This document shows, piece by piece, positions 18,243 to 27,974 of a stretch of 64,000 bases of DNA. Under the pieces are notes generated by a model. The model was not told the origin of the DNA, ran no database searches, and saw only the letters and a program-made list of their open reading frames with translations. The number at the start of each line of letters is the position of its first letter. Position 1 is the first letter of the stretch. Origin of the DNA: Trichomonas vaginalis G3 (Eukaryota; Parabasalia; Trichomonadida; Trichomonadidae); contig NC_067206.1 of NCBI RefSeq assembly GCF_026262505.1, positions 9,048,268-9,112,267 on the forward strand, written 5' to 3'. The position numbers and the translations under genes are program-made.

Positions 18243-19658
18243 TTATGTCCTTGCTCTGTTTGTGGTTGTTGTTGTGCAGGGTTTTGAACTGTTGGTTGCT
18301 GTGCTGGTTGTTGTTTGGTTGTTGTGCTGGTTGTGGAGGTGGTTGTTGTGCTGGTTGTTGTGTTGGTTGTTGTGTTGGTTGTTGTGTTGGTTTTGGTGCA
18401 TGCCTGTGTCTGTGTCCATGTGACGATGTAAATGTTTTAGGTAGTCCTGGTGCAGGTGCTTCTCTCTTGGAGGGTTTTGTGGTATATAAGTTCCACCAGC
18501 TGGCACATATGTTCCATCTGCAGCGTAATGTCCTACCTGACTTTTCGTTTTTAAGAAAGCATTTACTAGGTCTGTTTTGGTCTGTTGTAACTCTTTTTTC
18601 CGACTTTCCACAACAGTTGCTCTAACGGCGTCATAGGCACTTTGAACTGCCTGTCTCGTTGCTGCATCTGTTATTTTCGTCATATTTTGTGCTACTTCTC
18701 TTAACTCGTTGTCGAAACCTTCAGACTTCAGTTTCTTTCCAGATGAGAAGTCGTTCACTAGTTTCACCTTACTATGAAGAGCTTCGAAGGCGTTCTTAAA
18801 GTCAGCATTCATTAAAGCTTCATTTGAACTGTCTTCATCCGCTTGTATTTTTGTCCTTATTGACCCTATAAGTTGGGCTGCTTTAGCGTTGGCTTGGGCA
18901 TCTAACCAGTCATTATTAGCTTTTATATATTCTGCGCTTTTCATTGCCTTTTGCATGGCTGCGTCGTTATTTTTACTTTCTTGTGCTAAGTTTTCATACT
19001 GTACGGTTTGGTTTTGCAACTGTAAAAGTTTTTCTGCCTTTACATTTGCTTCAACTTCTTTTTTATACTCATCGCTATCCATATATGTCTTCAGGGCTTT
19101 TTGTTTTATTTCTTCATCTTTCAGTACTTTATATTGAGTAGTATGGTTTTTCAAATTTATAACATCTTGTTCCATTTTTGCTACTTCTGCTGCTTTTTCT
19201 GACACTTTTTTCGCATATTCCTCTGTACTTAGTTCTTTCAGTTGTTCTTCTTTCTTCTTTTTCTCTACGTTTAACTCATTGAGTTTCTTTGTGTGTCTGT
19301 CATATTCTAGTTTCTTTTCGTTTTCACTTATTTGTTTCTGTATGTCTATGTTTGACTTTTTGACATCTGATATTTGATTTTTGAGTGAACTCAAATTCAT
19401 TTGACTTTGAGGGTTATAAGCTGTTCCGTCTGCAGCTCCACCATAGCCTGCCATTTTCGCTAAAAGTGCCGCTCTTAAACCTCCACTCTGTGCACCAAAA
19501 ACTCGGTTTAAAAGCATAGGATTGCTTGACATTTGTTGCAACATAGTGGGGTCATTCATTATTTGTTGTTGCAACTGTTGTTGTGGTGTCAGTTTTACTA
19601 TTGGATGTTTCAATGCTCTCTTCCTCTTACGTATATTCTTACGTAGCTTACGTGGCAT
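18243..19658 (-). CDS. Coiled-coil core-like protein with R-rich front (M1)
   Basis: A 471-residue open frame. It begins MPRKLRKNIRKRKRALKHP, a strongly basic stretch like DNA-binding core proteins or a nuclear signal. Next come Q-rich LTPQQQLQQQ, a glycine patch (KMAGYGGAADG) and a long coiled coil (about residues 90-330, heptads of K/E/L). The end is H/Q/N or P/Q-rich low complexity. Start supported by M2 (34957). The relation of its end to the next gene region is unclear and it may carry a break there. Confidence 0.6.
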   Translation of the reverse strand: MPRKLRKNIRKRKRALKHPIVKLTPQQQLQQQIMNDPTMLQQMSSNPMLLNRVFGAQSGGLRAALLAKMAGYGGAADGTAYNPQSQMNLSSLKNQISDVKKSNIDIQKQISENEKKLEYDRHTKKLNELNVEKKKKEEQLKELSTEEYAKKVSEKAAEVAKMEQDVINLKNHTTQYKVLKDEEIKQKALKTYMDSDEYKKEVEANVKAEKLLQLQNQTVQYENLAQESKNNDAAMQKAMKSAEYIKANNDWLDAQANAKAAQLIGSIRTKIQADEDSSNEALMNADFKNAFEALHSKVKLVNDFSSGKKLKSEGFDNELREVAQNMTKITDAATRQAVQSAYDAVRATVVESRKKELQQTKTDLVNAFLKTKSQVGHYAADGTYVPAGGTYIPQNPPREKHLHQDYLKHLHRHMDTDTGMHQNQHNNQHNNQHNNQHNNHLHNQHNNQTTTSTATNSSKPCTTTTTNRART

Positions 19659-20744
19659 TTTAAGTGAAGTTAAAAAGCGGTTTTTGACAGATGTTTATAT
19701 GACACTTTCTCCGGTTTATAGGACCTCTCTCATATTCTATCTTGTCATGATTTCATCGTATATGTTTTGTCAAGACTTCTTCGTCAATGTTTTGTTGAGA
19801 TTTCTTCGTAATGAGCGTAAATCAGACAAAAATAATGTTTATGTTAGAATGTTAGATCTAACACCTTTTCTAACATGTTTTCTAACATCGTAGAAAACTC
19901 ATGAATTTCATCGTATATGTTTTGTCAAGTTCTTCTTCATCTAATTTCTCATGAACTTTCTTGTCTATGTTTTGTCAAGTTCTTCTTCATCTAATTTCTC
20001 ATGAACTTTCTTGTCTATGTTTTGTCAAAACTTTCTTGTCTATGTTTTGTCGAAACATTTACGATGAAATCATGAAAATTCATGAAAATTCATGAAAATT
20101 CATGAGGTGAGAAAACATGTTAGAAAAGGTGTTAGATCTAACATTCTAACATAAACATTATTTTTGGGTCATTTACGCTCATTACGAAGAAGTCTTGACA
20201 AAACATTTACGAAGAAGTCTTGACAAAACATTTACGAAGAAGTCTTGACAAAACATTTACGAAGAAATTCATGAGTTTTCTACTATGTTAGAAAACATGT
20301 TAGAAAAGGTGTTAGATCTAACATTCTAACATAAACATTATTTTTGGGTCATTTACGCTCATTACGAAGAAGTCTTGACAAAACATTTACGATGAAGAAG
20401 TTTCGACAAAACATTTACGAAGAAGTCTTGACAAAACATTTACGAAGAAGTCTTGACAAAACATTTACGAAGAAGTCTTGACAAAACATTTACGTTCATG
20501 TTTGACAAAACATATACGATGAAATTCATGAGTTTTCTACGATGTTAGAAAACATGTTAGAAAAGGTGTTAGATCTAACATTCTAACATAAACATTATTT
20601 TTGGGTCATTTACGCTCATTACGAAGAAGTCTTGACAAAAAAGTCAACGGCTGGTCGGCTGGGGTTCGGTCCTCCTCTTGGGTCTTGGGAAAAATTTCTT
20701 ATGGGCTAGAGGGCGCAACGCGCCTGGAAGCCCTCCGAATAAAA
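19659..20744. repeat. Subterminal repeats of M1
   Basis: No gene. It holds a scrap matching the 3' end of the methyltransferase gene (about 19697-19747), then many copies of a ~25-bp word, ACAAAACATTTACGAAGAAG, in both orientations, and at least four GTTAGA-type hairpin arrays (about 19850, 20105, 20285, 20540), each followed by CATAAACATTATTTTTGGGTC. A GC-rich hairpin GGGCTAGAGGGCGC-AAC-GCGCCTGGAAGCCC lies at 20703-20733. Confidence 0.75.
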
Positions 20745-20804
20745 ACTTCATTTATACTAAACATCTTCAGGGCTAGAAGGCACGAAGTGCCTGGAAGCCC
20801 CACT

Positions 20805-20852
<48 letters not shown>
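20745..20852. repeat. Terminal inverted repeat and poly-T tip of M1
   Basis: The 63-bp sequence 20745-20807 matches the ends of M2 apart from about one base near the tip, and includes a hairpin GGGCTAGAAGGCAC-GAA-GTGCCTGGAAGCCC. A run of 45 T (20808-20852) follows, as poly-A/T follows both M2 ends. The junction with flanking DNA is at 20852/20853. Confidence 0.85.
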
Positions 20853-20855
<3 letters not shown>

Positions 20856-21447
20856 TCTTCATAATATCATTTGAAAAATTAACCATATAAAAAAATCAAG
20901 TTAACAATTCACTTTTTCCGTAATTCAAAAATCAAAAATATAAATAATATATCTTTTTATCAAATATTATTATTATATTCTATGAAAAATGAGGTCCGGA
21001 AATTTTGCGGATTCCCGTAACTCAATTTTACGGAAAAAGTGCAGTAAACTATTCAAAATACGGAAAAATTGGTGTAAACTAATGATTTTACGGTAAAATC
21101 ACGGAAAGTCCCGGAAGAATATATGTGCCTATATGAAATTATACAAAAATGAATCAAACGCATTTTAAAAGATTGTTCTTGTATTATAAATGCTATTCGC
21201 AGATTTATTAGTTGAAGAAAATTACCAAATTTTTGCCGATTTACAAAAAATGATTTACAAAGCATATTTTTATAAGGCTTTAAAAATCTTTAAAATGTGA
21301 CCGGTGACGGAAATCCATGGTAACCAACCGCGGTTCCCGTTTGGAATGCCATATGTTACAATGTGCATTATCATATTCTAATGAATTATTCATTACATAC
21401 ATTTAAAAAAACTTGTTAAAAATGAAATTAAAAAATTATGTTTATTA
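20853..21447. other. AT-rich spacer between M1 and transposase, no gene seen
   Basis: This stretch lacks Polinton features. It has several copies of a word like CGGAAAAA(G/T)TG-(C/G)(A/T)GTAAAC and its complement near 20900-21100, and a GC-richer patch near 21300-21345 (GGTAACCAACCGCGGTTCCCG). It may be host intergenic DNA or the non-coding end of the IS481-like transposon; the transposon end could not be fixed. Confidence 0.4.
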
Positions 21448-22093
21448 TTACGCTGTGAATGTGTCAACAGCGGTCATGCCTGTATCTGTATCCCATATTT
21501 GCCACAACCTTTCTGTATCTGCATTTGTGTATTTCGGTTTCAGCTGATACATTTGATTTGGCGTGTAATTTGTTCCAGTTAATGGATTAATTGGGAGATC
21601 TTCATGCGGTGTGTTATTATTGTACTCCCAAATAAAGGCAGGAATAGCCTGAATGCTTTGGCAGCGCTCCAATGTCGGCCAGAATCTCTCAATCTTCCCA
21701 TTTTGGTAGGGAGAATGAGAGTCTGTATGCCGCCATTGGACGCCCCAAAGATCAAGTAGATCTTGAAAGGCGCCTCTATTTTCTGAACCGTTGTCGGTCC
21801 AGAAACAATAAGGGGCGCCAAATTCAATGAAGGCGGAAGCCGCAACGTTCGCTGTCGTCGCTGCCAGCATATCTGGTATTTGTATACACGCTAGGACTTT
21901 GCGGCTAAAATCGTCGATTATGCCATAAATATACTGGCCACGAACACCCTTAAAATAATGAACATCTGCGTGCCAGATAAGATTGGGTGAAAGCGCCCAA
22001 TATCTTACTGCGGCGATGGGAACATGGGTGCAAGCTTCTTCCCATGTCATTTTACCTTCTTCAATCTGATTGGAAATACCAATTAGGTAAATT
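21448..22093 (-). pseudogene. IS481-like (IS481EU/IS3EU type) transposase, 5' end cut by M3
   Basis: A DDE (rve-fold) transposase. The triad is visible: HADVHYFKGV (D), FWTDNGSENRG (D), then QNGKIERFW (E), with 34 residues between the second D and E. IIDDFSRKVLA and HTDSHSPYQNGK are typical of IS481/IS3 relatives; IS481EU elements are known from parabasalids. The frame stays open upstream of the first ATG (22050) up to 22093, where the M3 end begins, so the N-terminal part was separated by that insertion. The C-terminus ends normally at 21448. Codon use and GC are higher than in the Polintons. Confidence 0.75.
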
Positions 22094-22439
22094 AGTTAGT
22101 ATACATATCTTCAGTACTGTGGCACTGCGCGCCATCTTACCGAAGATATGTCAATCTGGCACTTTACAAAACCACTAACGTATATTTTACATCACAGATG
22201 CAATATTTCTAATAACCTTAAACTATTTCTGCCACGTAAAGTATTTATCACATAAACCACCTCATCTCACCTCTCTGTACGTTATATATTGTGCGCAGGT
22301 CATTGCCCATGGCAACTCCCCACGACACAATGCACGTGCATGAAAAAATAAACGTTCTCACTAATGTTTTCACAAACGACTTCACTAATGTAAAAATAAA
22401 CGTTCTCACTTACAAAAGTATTGCAACTCCTCCCATTGC
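22094..22439. repeat. M3 left end and subterminal repeats
   Basis: The end shares AGTTAGTAT, GGCACTGCGC-CC, ACACTTTACAAAACC and AACGTATATTTTAC with M4, with visible divergence between. Then come repeats of AAAATAAACGTTCTCACTAA near 22340-22415. No gene. Confidence 0.65.
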
Positions 22440-22726
22440 TGTGCTTCACATAACAACTCATAATCTTCTGACTCACTTTCTTCTTCATATAGGTCAAAGT
22501 CACTGTCAAAATAAATGTTAGTAAGTTTTGACAAAGCTAATGAAACACGCTTACCGTTTGTATCATATGCTTATATAAACTTTCCATTATGTTTACTATC
22601 ATAAACGCTCAAACTAACTTTACCCTTTCTCCCTCGTATCTGATAGAATGTATTTTCACGAGGAACGAAGAACAAATTCTTGAACTCATGACCGTTGTAG
22701 TTTGTTATCTCAATAGTTTTCGTCAT
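22440..22726 (-). pseudogene. Small protein like the HNH C-terminal module (M3)
   Basis: MTKTIEITNYNGHEFKN then LFFVPRENTFYQIRG, and an AYDTNGKRVSLALSKL segment. This resembles the last ~60 residues of the type A HNH protein (FYFYTGVNYRK, DTDGKNVRLYLNKF). M4 carries a relative at 62765-63047. The gene seems to have about one break. Function unknown; possibly a DNA-recognition module used alone. Confidence 0.45.
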
Positions 22727-22805
22727 TTATATAAAAATAAAATAAAAAATAAACTTAAAAATTAATGATATCACCACCCTCACACGTATGAAAACATAGC
22801 ACAAA

Positions 22806-22858
22806 AATAAATTTAGGTGAAGTGGTGAGATCTCACCTCTTTTTTCACCCTGTTGAAT
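22806..22858. repeat. Covarying hairpin array (M3)
   Basis: GGTGAAGTGGTGAGATCTCACC followed by TTTTTTCACCC: the GTGA version of the array found across type A. It lies at the 3' end of the next gene, as in M4 (about 63148-63197). Confidence 0.6.
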
Positions 22859-23386
22859 TCATTGCTTTATAACTCTCTTCCTTGGTTTCTTTTTAGTTGC
22901 TTTCTTCACGTCTGTCTCCAACTTGACTGTCTTTCTTCTTCGGCCGTAATGATACCAGTTACTTCCACCAGTCAATGGGTCAAATGGTCTTTCGTAAGGG
23001 TTTCCATACATTCCATAGGGACCATACGGAAGAACTACTGGTGGAGAAGAAACATTTTCTTTAGTTCCATCGAATCTATTTAAATGCATTGTTTCACCTT
23101 TCATCTGGTCATTAAAGTCTTTTGCGTGTTTTGCAAACTCATCGTCCTTTCCTAAAGCATTTTCTGACTCAGTCGCAACCAAATTGGATGCTTTATTTAT
23201 GAGCCCTATTTTATTTAATCTTAACTTCTTTGCAACCCAGCCTCCAATCTTCCCTTTATTTGCATCTAATGTCTTCGAAACCCTTCCTCCACTCATTTTA
23301 TTTACTGCGTCATAAGCTCCAAGTGCTTTTGCTCCAAATGCTAATGCTTTTGTTCCCATTGCGCCTAAAGCTGCCCAAGCTACCAT
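22859..23386 (-). CDS. Basic-tailed core/membrane-active protein (M3)
   Basis: 175 residues, whole. The front is alanine/glycine-rich and hydrophobic (MVAWAALGAMGTKALAFGAK). A K-rich central part (KIGGWVAKKLRLNKIG) follows, then a G/P/Y patch (PYGPYGMYGNPYERP), and it ends in a strongly basic tail (GRRRKTVKLETDVKKATKKK). This resembles adenovirus/Polinton small core or VI-like proteins in layout only; the function is inference. The near-identical M4 copy is at 63207-63720. Confidence 0.55.
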   Translation of the reverse strand: MVAWAALGAMGTKALAFGAKALGAYDAVNKMSGGRVSKTLDANKGKIGGWVAKKLRLNKIGLINKASNLVATESENALGKDDEFAKHAKDFNDQMKGETMHLNRFDGTKENVSSPPVVLPYGPYGMYGNPYERPFDPLTGGSNWYHYGRRRKTVKLETDVKKATKKKPRKRVIKQ

Positions 23387-23611
23387 TTACCCCATATTAA
23401 AATCATCTCTCTTCAATATTATCTCATAAAAGTTCTCGTTACTGGAGAAAGTCAATGAAACATAAACATTCTCACGTGCTTCGCCCTCACCACTTTGCGG
23501 TCTATCTAACTTCTTTCTTATCTCATCTATTCTCAATAAAATGTCTGAACAATTGCTAACATCTTCTACAACAGTTATTTCATCATGAATGACCTTCAAG
23601 AACAAGCTCAT
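23387..23611 (-). CDS. 74-residue protein (M3)
   Basis: MSLFLKVIHDEITVV starts a small ORF; VYVSLTFSSNENFYEIIL forms a strand-turn-strand. It is placed with no gap between the 286-type gene (which ends at 23612) and the core protein (starts 23386), so the three are probably read together. A relative is in M4 (63721-63921). Function unknown. Confidence 0.55.
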   Translation of the reverse strand: MSLFLKVIHDEITVVEDVSNCSDILLRIDEIRKKLDRPQSGEGEARENVYVSLTFSSNENFYEIILKRDDFNMG

Positions 23612-24494
23612 TTAATATGCAATTAAAATCATCTCAATAATGAGTCCATCCTTTCCATCTTTAGGTAGCACAACATCTTTCATTGAAGAAGGTTCGACAA
23701 GTCTTATGTTAAACTTACTGACAAAGTTTGTTATACTATAATGCTTCGGCGGCGAATACATGTAGTTTGAAAGACATAATATAGATTCTTCAGCAAATTC
23801 ACTTATACTGGATTTTTATAACAATGTTCTCACGAGACCAAATACCACCAATTGACAATCTTGTAAGCAATCCTGCTGAACCTTCTACTGTAAACGTCGA
23901 TGGTAACATTCCACGAAGGTCATCTATTGACATCGTTGAGTCACTGTATTTAAATATTTTCTTAAAGCAATCGTCATTATCTAACCATGCAATAGCTTTG
24001 AAGTTTTCATTCGAATATACATCTGCTTCATTAAATGTAAATCCTGACTTCTTTGCAGAGATGACTTTAAAATCTATTGAGTTTGTTTCAAAATTATATG
24101 CTATGGTAACTTCTGAAGGTAATGGATGTCCTTCCGCAGTCAGTTGTTCTCTCACTACCGTTTGAAGCTTTGTATTAAAAACTTTCATGTCATCTCCTGT
24201 ATCTAAGTTCACATACACAGCAACAGGGAAACTATCTTGCTTCTTTGTTTCATCATTATATCTCAAAACATTAAAGTTCTTCAATAATATTGTTCTTCCT
24301 GCTGGAATACTTCGAACCTGTCTGATTTCAATAGCTTTCTCACCTCCTACATACTCTACCCAGTGTCTTGGATATTCATAAGTATACTGACTTTCTTGAA
24401 TTTTGGTTGGTTTCATCATAACATGTTCATAGTATATCTTTATACTCTTGTCAGTTAGACTCGGTGCTATGTTCTGAATATTTCTGACTTGCAT
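23612..24494 (-). pseudogene. Distant 286-type conserved Polinton protein (M3)
   Basis: The start MQVRNIQNIAPSL follows an A/T leader shared with the divergent ATPase gene. YEYPRHWVEYVGGEKAIEIRQ parallels FDYPIRWL-KAIGFRR of type A, and the far end parallels its LC-PP-VWF-IIPLYYDFYLEL segment. This shows the family is common to both Polinton types, supporting a virion role. It seems to have about one break. Confidence 0.6.
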
Positions 24495-24510
24495 TTTTAA
24501 TGGAGATAAA

Positions 24511-25398
24511 ATGAAGCATTTAATACATGATGTAGATGAAGACATGAATGAAACTACAGACAAACTTAACTCTTCTCTCATTCTTCCTTTCAGTAAGGAC
24601 TATGAGTTCTGTTCAAATGGTGTTTATTTCTATTGTGGAAAGATGGGGTCAGGAAAGACATTCAACCTCATTCGTCATATACTCATAACAGAACGTTTAG
24701 GAAACGACTCTTACTATGACCAAATCATTATATCAGCAACTTCAGACTCTATGGACTCAACAGCGAAAACATTTATGTCAAAAGTTCAAGCCTCTGTCGT
24801 TAAAGTTCCAGACAGTGAACTCATTGAATTTCTTCAACGTTACATTCGACGTAAGAGGAAATATTATGCCATCGTTGAATTTATACAGTCAGGAATGCAA
24901 AAGACTTCTGAGGAGATGGAAAGAATTATTGACAAACACCACTTACGTCAATACTCAGGAGTTTACGATATGAAACGACTTACAAACTACATTCTGTCAA
25001 AACTTTCAAAATACCCCTTCAAAAAATATCCATCAAACACTTTATTAGTTTGTGATGATTTCGCTGGTAAAAGTTTAGTGTCAAAGCCTGACTCACCATT
25101 AGCTAACATCATAACTAAAGTCAGACATTACCACTTAACTGTAGCAATACTTATGCAAACATGGCGTTTTCTTGCTTTAAACATAAAACGTCTCATAACT
25201 GACTTCGTTATCTTTCAAGGTTTCTCACGTTATGATATTGAACTCATTTGGAAACAGTCAGGTATAACATTACCTTTTGAAGAAATTTGGGAAGCATATA
25301 AGTCTCTCATCTCTCCTCGTTCATACCTTGAGATTCATATCATGACTAATACCATTAAAGTCAAAAATATTCCATGGGAACGACCAACATTGTTTTAA
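24511..25398 (+). CDS. A32-like packaging ATPase (M3)
   Basis: 295 residues, whole. Walker A is YCGKMGSGKTF, Walker B is NTLLVCDDFAG, with a following LTVAILMQTWRFL sensor strand and a C-terminal tail like that of M1 (SYLEIHIMTNTIKVK versus SFRIHIYANKVQIVK). It packages element DNA into capsids in related Polintons. The start is 16 bp from the start of the divergent 286-type gene, and the gene overlaps the end of the next gene by 4 bp. Confidence 0.85.
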   Translation: MKHLIHDVDEDMNETTDKLNSSLILPFSKDYEFCSNGVYFYCGKMGSGKTFNLIRHILITERLGNDSYYDQIIISATSDSMDSTAKTFMSKVQASVVKVPDSELIEFLQRYIRRKRKYYAIVEFIQSGMQKTSEEMERIIDKHHLRQYSGVYDMKRLTNYILSKLSKYPFKKYPSNTLLVCDDFAGKSLVSKPDSPLANIITKVRHYHLTVAILMQTWRFLALNIKRLITDFVIFQGFSRYDIELIWKQSGITLPFEEIWEAYKSLISPRSYLEIHIMTNTIKVKNIPWERPTLF

Positions 25399-25796
25399 AT
25401 CTTATGCTTTAATTGACTGATGGTAAACAAATTCCATGCATCTCTGTCGCCATTTCTGTTAATATTTTTGCTGTCATTCATATCATCCACTTCCCCATCC
25501 GTTAGCTTTTGAGGATATGCGTTAGAATAGCTGTTCTTAAATGAAGGCTTTTCACCTTTGAGAGCATAAACTCTATAACTTTCTGCATACTTTATGTTTG
25601 AACCTCCTGAGCCATCATTGACATAAATTTTTATAGGCTTCCACCCTTTGTTCATATTCCTGCTTCTTCCCTTTGCTCTTTTGTTCAGTAGTTCTACATC
25701 TTTATACACAGCTCCTGTCTCAGTGAATTCAACAATATTTTCATTCGTTAGCTTTACATTCAAACCCTTGTCGAGTATATTGTTCATTTCATACAT
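25395..25796 (-). CDS. 133-residue protein (M3)
   Basis: MYEMNNILDKGLNV starts the ORF. The middle has RAKGRSRNMNKGWKPIKIYVNDG and a polar end. It is convergent with the ATPase (4-bp overlap at the stops) and divergent from the CCG-motif gene (24 bp between starts). No family recognised and no type A counterpart noticed. Confidence 0.5.
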   Translation of the reverse strand: MYEMNNILDKGLNVKLTNENIVEFTETGAVYKDVELLNKRAKGRSRNMNKGWKPIKIYVNDGSGGSNIKYAESYRVYALKGEKPSFKNSYSNAYPQKLTDGEVDDMNDSKNINRNGDRDAWNLFTISQLKHKI

Positions 25797-25820
25797 ATAA
25801 AAGGTTTTATTCTATATGAA

Positions 25821-26435
25821 ATGAGAAGCAAATCCATCTTAGCTGGTGCCGTTAATGTTCCAATTGAACCAACATCAAATGTTGACTCACGAACGACAAA
25901 CAATATTGTCATAAAGAACTATAGTTCAGAGTGTTTGAAAGAAAAAGAACCAGAGCTGAAATCCGTGAATTTAAACACAGCTTCAAACGCTAACGCTACA
26001 TCAGATGTTAAGTTAGAGTATCCACCACTGGACCAAATTCTTTCAAGAGAAGCCAACGACAACCCTTACATAAATGTTCAAACAAATCCTTCAGATAACG
26101 TAGACCATTACCTTCTTCAGTTATACCAAACAATTTTACTCAAAGACGATAAGAAGCTTTTGATAAATCTTATAAGTAAGAACCAAATAATTCTAACAAA
26201 GGAGGACCTTGAAAATGTTATATCACGAATAACAGGAAAGCAATGTGTCATTGACTATCTCGACCCTGAAATCGAATGCTGTGGTCAAACACCAATATTC
26301 ATGAAAATAGGTAACATCCGCATCATTGAAACACCAGGAACTACAGGAGTTGAGTTTAAGTATAAATATTCGAACGAGTATACAAAACTATCTACTTACT
26401 ATAAGCTTTGTTTGAAATATGTTTTAGTAAATTAA
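25821..26435 (+). CDS. 204-residue CCG-motif protein (M3)
   Basis: A whole ORF. The N-terminal half is polar low-complexity. The C-terminal domain has LTKEDLENVISRITGK and DPEIECCGQTPIFMKIGN, parallel to the type A protein at 13865-14446 (EIEPDISCCGVSYNV). Shared between both Polinton types; the paired cysteines may bind metal. Convergent with the 79-residue gene (4-bp overlap of stops). Confidence 0.6.
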   Translation: MRSKSILAGAVNVPIEPTSNVDSRTTNNIVIKNYSSECLKEKEPELKSVNLNTASNANATSDVKLEYPPLDQILSREANDNPYINVQTNPSDNVDHYLLQLYQTILLKDDKKLLINLISKNQIILTKEDLENVISRITGKQCVIDYLDPEIECCGQTPIFMKIGNIRIIETPGTTGVEFKYKYSNEYTKLSTYYKLCLKYVLVN

Positions 26436-26671
26436 AGCAACTTATAGTATCTATCCAAAACTTCTTCAACAGTATCGAACTCATCTTCATAATGCAAACC
26501 TAATCTTATTGACTTGGTGCAGTTTTCACTAACACAATATTTTTCTGTTCTCTTGACTGACATAACTAACTCATTTGTTTCATCAAACAGCAACAACCAA
26601 AGTTCATGCCCTAATACATAACATTCATACTTTATATTTTTAGCTCTGAGTTCTCTTGTAAGCTGTTGCAT
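26432..26671 (-). CDS. 79-residue protein beside penton-like gene (M3)
   Basis: MQQLTRELRAKNIKYECY then HELWLLLFDETNELVMSV, and it ends FDTVEEVLDRYYKLL. It overlaps the end of the penton-like gene. Position and end resemble the type A 76-residue gene (13628-13858). Function unknown. Confidence 0.5.
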   Translation of the reverse strand: MQQLTRELRAKNIKYECYVLGHELWLLLFDETNELVMSVKRTEKYCVSENCTKSIRLGLHYEDEFDTVEEVLDRYYKLL

Positions 26672-26867
26672 TTAATATTTTCTAAAAAGTCAACTTCAAC
26701 AGTCATTCGCACTGGTGCCTTCAGTTCTACAGGCTCTCCTTGAAAGTCAACAAGTCTGAATTGCATGTCTTTCAAATTATGAGGACTAATGCGAACCCAT
26801 TTACCTAAATGAGTTGCTATGACAGGAACGTTTGGAATGAACATTGAATTGACTGCATAACAGAAGG

Positions 26868-26947
26868 ATTTATATTCTACTGAACCTTTACTATTAACTC
26901 CTGAAATACCTGTGACATTAGCTATTTTTGACTCAATGTACAAACAA
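26868..26947. repeat. 80-bp direct repeat, left of X1
   Basis: Identical over 80 bp to 29261-29340. It is host-gene (M3) sequence repeated exactly on each side of X1, so it reads as a target-site duplication. Confidence 0.85.
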
Positions 26948-27250
26948 GAAAAAACCAGAATTTTCGAAAAAGTGACACCAACTATTAAAGTTATTTTATT
27001 ACTAGATTTATTTACAAATTATAAGATAATATCATTAACCGAATATATTTTTAATATAAATAAAAAACTTTTTTTTATACAAAAAATTACAATCAATCGA
27101 TAAATATTATAAAACATTTATTCCAAAAAGATTAAGTAATAGGTGGGATCCTGCATAAAATATAATTTTATGTCATAAAGTTTACAAATTTTAGATGGAC
27201 CACAGTGAGAATGTGAGTGGTTAATTTAAAGGTGGTCTGATAAAGATATC

Positions 27251-27870
27251 GAAGCTTACTCAACACAGCATGAAGCAGTTTCTAATACACAATCTTACTA
27301 GTGGTGTTTCGGTCGCCAGCGCTCTCATAGGGGTGCTGATTTCAAAAACCACTACTTCAAATTATTCAACAATACTCAATGCAGCATGAAGCAGCTACTA
27401 CTGCTGTATCTTACTGGTAGTGTTTTGGTCGTTGGCTCTTGCACAGTCTCTCAGATTTTCAATTTTTTTTTCAACACTATCTTGTTTCGCTCTCAGAAAG
27501 CTATCCTACAAAGACATCGAAGCTTACTCAACACAGCATGAAGCAGTTTCTAATACACAATCTTACTAGTGGTGTTTCGGTCGCCAGCGCTCTCATAGGG
27601 GTGCTGATTTCAAAAACCACTACTTCAAATTATTCAACAATACTCAATGCAGCATGAAGCAGCTACTACTGCTGTATCTTACTGGTAGTGTTTTGGTCGT
27701 TGGCTCTTGCACAGTCTCTCAGATTTTCAATTTTTTTTTCAACACTATCTTGTTTCGCTCTCAGAAAGCTATCCTACAAAGACATCGAAGCTTACTCAAC
27801 ACAGCATGAAGCAGTTTCTAATACACAATCTTACTAGTTGTGTTTCGGTCGCCAGCGCTCTCATAGGGGT
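27251..27870 (+). repeat. 268-bp satellite units in X1
   Basis: Repeat starts at 27251, 27519 and 27787 (268-bp period), nearly identical. Each unit itself holds two diverged halves, beginning ACTCAACACAGCATGAAGCAG-like and ACTCAATGCAGCATGAAGCAG-like. The same satellite occurs in X2 (33000-33720, reversed), X3 (58660-58903 and 60282-60473), X4 (59200-59565) and X5 (62445-62532). Confidence 0.85.
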
Positions 27871-27974
27871 GCACCGAAATTCAATTGTTAATGATATCAA
27901 TTCACAAATTGGAATCGAAGATCAGTATGAAATTTAAAATATAAATAAATTTTAATTATATTATTTTTAATTTT

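Larger units (their letters stand above)
1..20852. mobile_element. M1: type A Polinton/Maverick, right-hand part
   Basis: This is a virus-like DNA element with integrase, A32-like packaging ATPase, double-jelly-roll capsid protein, penton-like protein and KilA-N regulators. Its left end lies before the window. The right end is a 63-bp terminal repeat (20745-20807) matching both ends of M2, followed by 45 T. Gene order mirrors M2 in reverse, except that M1 has an SF3 helicase where M2 has an HNH gene. It is broken, with roughly ten breaks in the visible part, but several genes are whole. Near identity to M2 by eye suggests a young copy. No B-family polymerase is visible. Confidence 0.9.

Noticed and set aside
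20601-20864. ORF of 87 residues ending in poly-F
   Set aside because: Runs through the terminal repeat and the poly-T tip; no protein signal.
21053-21265. 70-residue ORF on the minus strand in the spacer
   Set aside because: AT-rich, no recognisable pattern, no leader like the other genes.
21448-22050. Retrovirus or LTR-element integrase
   Set aside because: The pattern fits IS481/IS3-type transposases, and no LTR, reverse transcriptase or protease is nearby.
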